Shown here in pieces: positions 53,939 through 64,000 of a stretch of 64,000 nucleotides of DNA; position 1 is the first letter of the stretch; each line of letters opens with the position of its first letter. The stretch is from Tateyamaria sp. Alg231-49. GTDB lineage: Bacteria; Pseudomonadota; Alphaproteobacteria; Rhodobacterales; Rhodobacteraceae. The position numbers and the translations under genes are program-made. The notes under the pieces were generated by a model. The model did not search any database. It saw only the letters and a program-made list of their open reading frames with translations, and was not told the origin of the DNA. Location of the stretch: contig NZ_FRFA01000016.1 of the NCBI RefSeq assembly GCF_900143535.1, positions 1-64,000 of the forward strand. Direction: 5' to 3'.

Positions 53939-54599
53939 GGGCGATACTCCAACGCTTGGCTGATGTAGAAGCCGGAATTCACGCGGGTCAGTTCACGCAA
54001 CTGGCCATTGGTTTTCGCGGCGATCTTCGCCGGATCGTGCGGCACCATTGTCGGTGATCTGTCGCTGCGCGGGAATAGTTTCCCAACACGCCACATCGCC
54101 ATCAACAGCGGGGTGCGCGGTGCCACGGTGAACACCATGTTGTCATTCAAACGCGGTGCGAGGTCGTCCAAAATGCGCGCGATATCATCGGCGGAATAAT
54201 AGATCATGCTGTCCATCGCGACGATATGGTCAAATGTCCCAAGACCCGCGTCCAGCATATCACCCGCCGCAAACGTCATCGTGCCGCGCACATCCGCAGG
54301 CTTGCGCTTTTCTGCAATCGCGATCAACTGCGGCGAGATATCGACGCCCACCATATCAGCGCCACGCGCCGCCAGTTCAAACGACAACGCACCGGTGCCG
54401 CAGCCCGCGTCCAAAATACGCGCGCCCGTCAGATCGTTTAGCAATTGCCCGATCAACACGTCGCGCATTTTATCGCGGCCTGCACGCACCGTCGCACGGA
54501 TACCGGACACGGGAGCGTCTGATGTCAAACGTTCCCATGTTTTGGTTGCCGTGTTGTCGAAATAGGTTTCGACGCGGTCGCGTGTAGCCTGATATTCCA

Positions 54600-54600
<1 letters not shown>
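53935..54600 (-). CDS. bchM: Mg-protoporphyrin IX methyltransferase
   Basis: 221 residues, SAM-dependent; motif ARILDAGCGTGALSFELAAR (about 60-79) and GVDISPQLIAIA. It methylates the ring propionate after Mg insertion. ATG at 54600 overlaps the bchL stop by one base. Confidence 0.96.
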
Positions 54601-55511
<911 letters not shown>

Positions 55512-55524
55512 CTAAAATTGCGGG

Positions 55525-58500
55525 TCATTCGGCTGCAATGCCCTCGAGTGTGTCTTCAATTGCGTCCGTTGCATTTTGCAACGCGTTCAGTGTTTCTGCG
55601 TCCGGCACCCAATAGTCGCGGTCAGAGGCTTCCAGCAGGCGGTTCGCCATGCGCATCGACGCCTGCGGGTTCAGATCAGCAAGGCGCTGACGCATCGCGT
55701 CATCCAGCACGAACGTCTCGGACAGTTCTTGATAAATCCACGGATCAACCTTGCCTGTCGTGGCGGACCACCCGACGGTATTGGTGATATGCGCTTCGAT
55801 CTGGCGGACACCTTCGTGGCCGTGGTTCAACAGCGGTTCATAGAATTTAGGGTTCAAACTGCGCGCGCGGGTCTCCAACGCGACCTGTTCGCGCAAGGTC
55901 CGTACTTTGGCACCACCGCGCGTCTGATCCCCGATATATATCGGGGTATCTTTCCCGTTCTTGGCGCGTTTCACCGCAGCGGCAATCCCGCCAAGCGTGT
56001 CAAAATAATGGTCGACCGACGTGACACCAAGCTCCACCGATTCAAGGTTTTGATACGCCAGTTCCACATGCTGCAACGTGTCTTGCAACAACGCGGCTTG
56101 CTTGCTTGCCTCGCCATCAACACCGTAAGCAAAGCTTTTGCGCGCTTGATACGCATCGGCCAAATCCGCGTCATCATCGAAAGCAGAGCCATCAACAAGC
56201 TGGTTCACGTTGGACCCATAGGCACCTTCGGCATTGGAAAACACGCGCAAGGCGGCGGTCTGCATGTCACACCCATTGGCTTTGGCAAAGGCCAACGCAT
56301 GGGCGCGGATCGGATTCATCTCTAAAGGTTCTTCCGCCATCGCGCATTGCAAGGCGGCGTCGGCCAGTAGTTTGGTTTGCAACGGCAGAAGATCGCGGAA
56401 AATACCCGATAGCGTCATCACAACATCAACACGCGCGCGACCCAGATCGGTCAGCGACACCAAATCAGCGCCGCATAACCGACCGTGGCTGTCAATCCGC
56501 GGCACAGCACCCATCAGGTTCAGCGCTTGCGCAATCGGGCCACCGTTCGACTTGATATTGTCAGATCCCCAAAGAACCAGCGCCACGGTCTTTGGCAAAT
56601 CCGCATGCGTTTTCAGCAGCTCGGCCGCTTGCCGCGCACCGTCTTGCATCGCAAAAGCCGTCGGCATGCGGAACGGATCAAACGCGTGAATATTGCGGCC
56701 CGTTGGCAGAATATCTGGCGCGTTGATGATGTCACCACCAGCCACAGGTTTAATGAACTGACCATTCAGCGCACGCATCAGCGCGTCCAATTCAGCGCTG
56801 TGCGATAGATGCTGGCGCGCGGCGTTCCGGGCGGCATCCGTGTCAAAGCTCATCAGGTTCAACATGTCTGCGACGGCATCATCCGACAGATCGCGCCCGA
56901 CGATATGCAAGCCATCGGGGATCAAGGCGTCTTCGGTTTCCAGCAGCTTGATCCACAGCGTTTGCAGATCGCTTGCATCCAGATGCACCGTTTCAGCCTG
57001 CGCACTGATCAGCGTCTCAAGGCGCGCGCGGTCGGTATCATCGGGCATCATCGTGCGCCATTTGGTCAGGCTGTCTTTCAGATCAGCCAAACCGCGATAC
57101 AGGCCAGAAGCTTGCAACGGCGGCGTCATATGCGTGATCGTAATCGCGTTGCTACGGCGTTTCGCCAGCGTCGCTTCGGACGGATTGTTGGCCGCATAAA
57201 GATAGATATTCGGCATATTCCCGATCAACCGATCAGGCCAATCATTGCCGTTACACCCGTTCTGTTTGCCTGGCATAAATTCCAGCGCGCCATGCATCCC
57301 GAAATGCAGCAGAGCGTCTGCCTGCAACTCATGCTTGAGGAACTGATAGAACGCGCTGAACGCATGGGTTGGGGCAAAGCCAGTCTCAAACAACAGGCGC
57401 ATCGGATCGCCTTCATAGCCGAATGTGGGCTGGATACCGACAAAGACTTTGCCGAACTGCGCACCCAACACAAACACATCCGCACCATTTGATTGGATAC
57501 GACCGGGGGCAGGGCCCCAAACGGTTTCAATCTCGGATAACCACGGCGTGTTTGCAACGATTGTGTCGGCGCTGACCCGGGCCGCCACATTCGCGTCTTG
57601 CCCGTAAGTTGCTGCATTACCTTGCAAAATTGCTGTGCGCAAATCTTTAACAGTTGCCGGTGGCGTCACATCATAGCCGTCAGCGGCTATTTGATGCAGT
57701 GTGTTGTGCAGGCTTTCAAACACTGACAAATACGCCGCTGTGCCAATCGCACCCGCATTTGGGGGAAAGCCGAACAGCACAATCCCAACTGTCTTTTCCG
57801 CGTTCTGTTTGCGGCGCAACACGGCCAACCTTTGGGTCTTTTCAACCAGCGCATCAATGCGCTCAGGGCAGGGGGCCATCGCCTTGATCGCGCCTATCGC
57901 AGGACAGTTGCGCGCACACCCTGCACAACCACTGGGTGCATGACGTCCCGCGAAAACGGTGGGGTTTGTGGCGCCGTCAATCTCTGGCAAAGCGACCAGC
58001 ATTGTCGCCTCAATCGGGCTAAGGCCTTGGCCACCTTCAGCCCATTGTGACAGCGTCTGAAATTCTAGCGGTTGGGCCGCGACATAAGGCACATCCAGCG
58101 CCGTCAGCACCTCAATCGCGCCATTGCTATCGTTATAAGCAGGCCCGCCCACAAGCGAGAATCCGGTTAATGACACAAGCGCATCAATCTGTCCAAGGTA
58201 ATACGCATCCATCGCAGGCCGCGCATCTAAACCACCCGCAAAAGCAGGAATGACGCGCATCCCCTGCGCCTCAAAACTGCGAATGACGTGGTCATAATGC
58301 GCTGTGTCGCTGGCCAGAATGTAGCTGCGCAGCATTACCAAACCGATGGTCGGGCCAGTCCCTTTGATCGGAAGATCAGCGATGTCCGTCGCGATATGAT
58401 GATCCGGCAAGTCGGGGTGATACAGCCCCACTTCGGGGTATTCCACGGGGGCATCGACCTGCACACCGCGCCATGCCGGGCGCGAGGCATAGCGCGAAAT

Positions 58501-59059
58501 CATAAACCGCACGAGGCTTTCGATGTTATCGTCAGAGCCGCCTAGCCAATATTGCATCGCCAAAAACCAAGCGCGCAAATCTTGGCTTTTGCCCGGAATA
58601 AGCCGTAAGATTTTCGGGATGCGGCGCAGCATTTTCATCTGACCGACACCCGCACTGCCAGGTTTCTTGGCAGGCTTCAGCTTTTTCAAAAGCGCCATCG
58701 CACCCGTCGCAGGGCGCATCATATCCAGATCGCCCATCTTGGTCAGCTGCACGATTTCATGATCCGCGATAATCCCAGCCATCGCATCGCACGCATCGCG
58801 GCGCGCTTTCAGATCAGGCAGGATCGCCTTGATATGCTCTTCCAGAAAGATCACGGACGTCACGATGATATCAGCCGTGGCGATATCGACACGAGCTGCA
58901 TTCAAAGCCGCAGAGTCTTTTGCCCACTCTGCCGCGGCATGGATTTTTAATTCCAAGCCCGGGAAATCGGCCGCCAATTGCGGGGCCACACGCGCAGCCG
59001 GACCCGCCGCGTGGCGGTCCAGCGTTAACAACACAACGTTGTAGGGTTGATATGTTACG

Positions 59060-59070
<11 letters not shown>
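55525..59070 (-). CDS. bchH: Magnesium chelatase subunit H
   Basis: 1181 residues; begins [20 protein letters not shown], contains [20 protein letters not shown] and the CobN-like region [18 protein letters not shown]. It binds protoporphyrin IX and receives Mg. The start is taken as TTG at 59070, overlapping the last codons of bchB; a longer frame to 59169 lies entirely in bchB and does not match the family start. Confidence 0.95.
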
Positions 59071-62333
<3,263 letters not shown>

Positions 62334-62388
62334 AGAGCCCCCTAAGATCACTTCGTCTTTGTAAAAATTTGTCAGGAAGCCCAGCATG

Positions 62389-62406
62389 TGTCAACTTTGA
62401 TTTACA
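62389..62406. promoter_or_regulatory. PpsR/CrtJ operator, bchF-proximal
   Basis: TGTCAACTTTGATTTACA fits TGT-N12-ACA, 55 bases upstream of the bchF start. Confidence 0.75.
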
Positions 62407-62483
62407 TTTTGGTAACGATAATTCTCAAAGAGTTAGCAGCGAAACCGCGCATTTCAACATGATTTTTAGCCGATTTGAAAATA

Positions 62484-62501
62484 TGTCTCATTTTATTGAC
62501 A
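62484..62501. promoter_or_regulatory. PpsR/CrtJ operator, ppaA-proximal
   Basis: TGTCTCATTTTATTGACA fits TGT-N12-ACA, 44 bases before the proposed ppaA start and 95 bases (centre to centre) from the bchF-side site, so looping over both promoters is possible. Confidence 0.72.
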
Positions 62502-62545
62502 TATCTTTTTTGATAAGGAACCATGGCTGGCGCGTGGACCTGACA

Positions 62546-63340
62546 ATGAAGATGTTTGGCGCTGCGCGAAGAATGGGGGGTCTTTTGTCACAACATCAAC
62601 AGACATTTCTGGCCGCTGATACCAGCGAAGTCGCGCTTATTGCGCGCCGCGCCTTGTCGATGTTGGCATCTGGAACTGACAGCCTGACACCCAGACCGCA
62701 GACCCCATCATTGGCTGCCGTCACGCAGGCCTTGTTTGAGAGGGCACGCGCCGCCGATGCACAAGCTTTGCCGCGATTGCTGAACCGCATGAAACGGGCA
62801 GGACACACAGGCCAGGACATTGCGTTTGATCTGATCCCAGAGGTCTCAAAACGGCTTGGCACCGCGTGGGAACGCGACGAGATTTCATTTACAGATGTTA
62901 CGATTAGTTGCGCCCGCCTGCAAAATGCCGTGCGTCACCTGACCGACGATGTCCCACAGCGCGCAACCCTGGCGCAATACCGCGCGCGCGATTGCCTCGT
63001 CTTGCTGCCAGATGGCGCACAACACACGTTAGGCGCAATCATTTTAGCCCAGCAGTTGCGTCATGCGGGTCTGCGCGTGAGACAAGAGCTGAACGCGACG
63101 CCTGAAACTATTCAGAGGCTGGCGAAAGCACAGATTTTTGATATCGTTTTTATCTCTGCTTCCCTGTCGGAAACATCTGACATTGTTCGCGATCTTGCCT
63201 CAACATCTCAAGGGCAATGGATTGATACTAAAGTGATTTTAGGTGGCACATTCCTAAATCACGGCCCCGCAGATGTCGCGGCAACAGGGGTCAAACATGT
63301 AACACAAAGTTGGCGAGAGGCACTAAATATGTGCAGCTAG
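62546..63340 (+). CDS. ppaA: PpaA/AerR, cobalamin-binding regulator of PpsR
   Basis: About 264 residues. A helical region is followed by a B12-binding Rossmann-like fold: CLVLLPDGAQHTLGAIILAQ supplies the conserved His, and FDIVFISASLS and DTKVILGGTFLNH follow. PpaA/AerR binds cobalamin and antagonises or modifies PpsR/CrtJ. It lies between bchF and ppsR as in Rhodobacter. The frame opens upstream; ATG at 62546 is preferred, GTG 62534 or ATG 62552 are alternatives. Confidence 0.87.
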   Translation: MKMFGAARRMGGLLSQHQQTFLAADTSEVALIARRALSMLASGTDSLTPRPQTPSLAAVTQALFERARAADAQALPRLLNRMKRAGHTGQDIAFDLIPEVSKRLGTAWERDEISFTDVTISCARLQNAVRHLTDDVPQRATLAQYRARDCLVLLPDGAQHTLGAIILAQQLRHAGLRVRQELNATPETIQRLAKAQIFDIVFISASLSETSDIVRDLASTSQGQWIDTKVILGGTFLNHGPADVAATGVKHVTQSWREALNMCS

Positions 63341-63420
63341 GCATTTCGCTTGGCACGAATTGGAGCTAAGCGTCTTTGCGATTCTAATTAAGTACGCGGT
63401 TTTACAAAGGGCCACCCCAG

Positions 63421-64000
63421 ATGACGTCTCGCCACGAAGTGACATGGACCAGTGGCCTTATCCCTGAGATCGCAACCGATGTTGCAACGCAGATCGTGTC
63501 GCACGTTTCAGATTTTGCTGTGATCGTCAGCCCGACCGGAACCGTGACCGCCGCGCGCTGCAGTCCGAATATGGCGGGTGCCGTCGATATGATGCAATGG
63601 GACGGGCTGCAAATTCAGCAAACGCTGACTGTTGAATCAATCCCGAAATTTGAATCCCGTATTGCAGATTTTTTGGCAAACAAGGCGGACGTTTTACCTG
63701 TCGAATTGAATCACAAGGCGACAGTCAATAGCACAGAACTTCCTGTTCGATATACGTTCCATAACCTTGGCAGCGGCAGCGATCTGCTTATGCTTGGCAC
63801 TGATCTGCGCCGTACAGCCGAAATGCAGCAGCAATTGGTCGCCGCACAGCTCGCGCTCGAGGCGGATTATGAAGCGCAACGCGAGCATGATGTTCGGTTG
63901 CGCGTTTTGATGGAATCATCCGACGTCGCAACCGCCTTTATTTCGGTCACGACAGGGCAGATCGTGTCTTGCAACAGCGCTGCTGAACTTCTTTTGGGAC
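63421..64000 (+). CDS. ppsR: PpsR/CrtJ transcriptional repressor (partial, runs off the edge)
   Basis: At least 193 residues are visible: MTSRHEVTWTSGLIPEIATD, a first sensory domain with FAVIVSPTGTVTAARCSPNM, a long helix (MQQQLVAAQLALEADYEAQR) and the start of a PAS domain (ESSDVATAFISVTTGQIVSC). This is the PpsR layout N-Q-PAS-PAS-HTH; the DNA-binding end is outside the window. Its product is expected to bind the TGT-N12-ACA sites across this cluster. 80 bases separate it from ppaA; no own operator is seen there. Confidence 0.88.
   Translation, partial: MTSRHEVTWTSGLIPEIATDVATQIVSHVSDFAVIVSPTGTVTAARCSPNMAGAVDMMQWDGLQIQQTLTVESIPKFESRIADFLANKADVLPVELNHKATVNSTELPVRYTFHNLGSGSDLLMLGTDLRRTAEMQQQLVAAQLALEADYEAQREHDVRLRVLMESSDVATAFISVTTGQIVSCNSAAELLLG

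Overview
The window is an almost complete photosynthesis gene cluster (PGC) of an aerobic anoxygenic phototrophic alphaproteobacterium, most likely a roseobacter-type Rhodobacteraceae (for example a Loktanella/Yoonia-like genus; the genus is inference). The grounds are the gene order crtEF-bchCXYZ-pufQBALM, the bchFNBHLM-lhaA-puhABC superoperon, an oxygen-dependent cyclase (acsF), spheroidenone-type carotenoid genes (crtA, crtC, crtD, crtF), and hemA, hemC, hemE and a cytochrome c2 gene lying inside the cluster. A pufX-like gene follows pufM. No LH2 (puc) genes and no anaerobic cyclase (bchE) are seen.

Region 1-17.5 kb is accessory DNA. It holds the end of an IS3-family element (1-321), a DUF1835-like gene, a gene-poor stretch with a truncated small membrane-protein gene, and a TraB-like secreted protein. 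Next come two directly repeated IS6-family elements (2474-3293 and about 14990-15808). Between them is one minus-strand operon: two ABC half-exporters, a HlyD-type adaptor and a 2282-residue VCBS-repeat adhesin. The two ABC proteins look degenerate in complementary ways, so together they could form a single ATP site. The adhesin reading frame ends exactly at the terminal repeat of one IS6 copy. After the second IS6 copy come a 5'-truncated ORF and an orphan phage terminase large subunit gene.

Region 17.5-64 kb is the PGC. In order: bchO-bchD-bchI-crtA (minus); crtI-crtB-tspO (plus); crtD-crtC (minus); crtE-crtF-bchC-bchX-bchY-bchZ-pufQ-pufB-pufA-pufL-pufM-pufX-dxs (plus); bchG-bch2-bchP-idi (minus); cycA (plus); hemE (minus); hemC-bciA (plus); a long minus-strand superoperon transcribed bchF-bchN-bchB-bchH-bchL-bchM-lhaA-puhA-puhB-puhC-(98-aa gene)-acsF-puhE-hemA; and ppaA with the start of ppsR (plus). 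Together these genes make isopentenyl and geranylgeranyl diphosphate, 5-aminolevulinate and tetrapyrrole, bacteriochlorophyll a and spheroidenone-type carotenoids. They also make and assemble the LH1-reaction-centre core.

Nine TGT-N12-ACA palindromes, the known CrtJ/PpsR operator form, lie at the divergent promoters and gene starts of the PGC, and the PpsR gene and its antirepressor gene ppaA are at the right-hand edge. Several RNA hairpins (in the pufQ-pufB leader, pufA-pufL, after pufX, puhA-puhB, bchY-bchZ) suggest segmental mRNA processing. Several key starts are non-ATG (bchC, bchH, bciA, crtD, bchZ), and crtC has no normal start codon near its conserved N-terminus. All assignments rest on reading the sequence and recalled family features; no database search was run.
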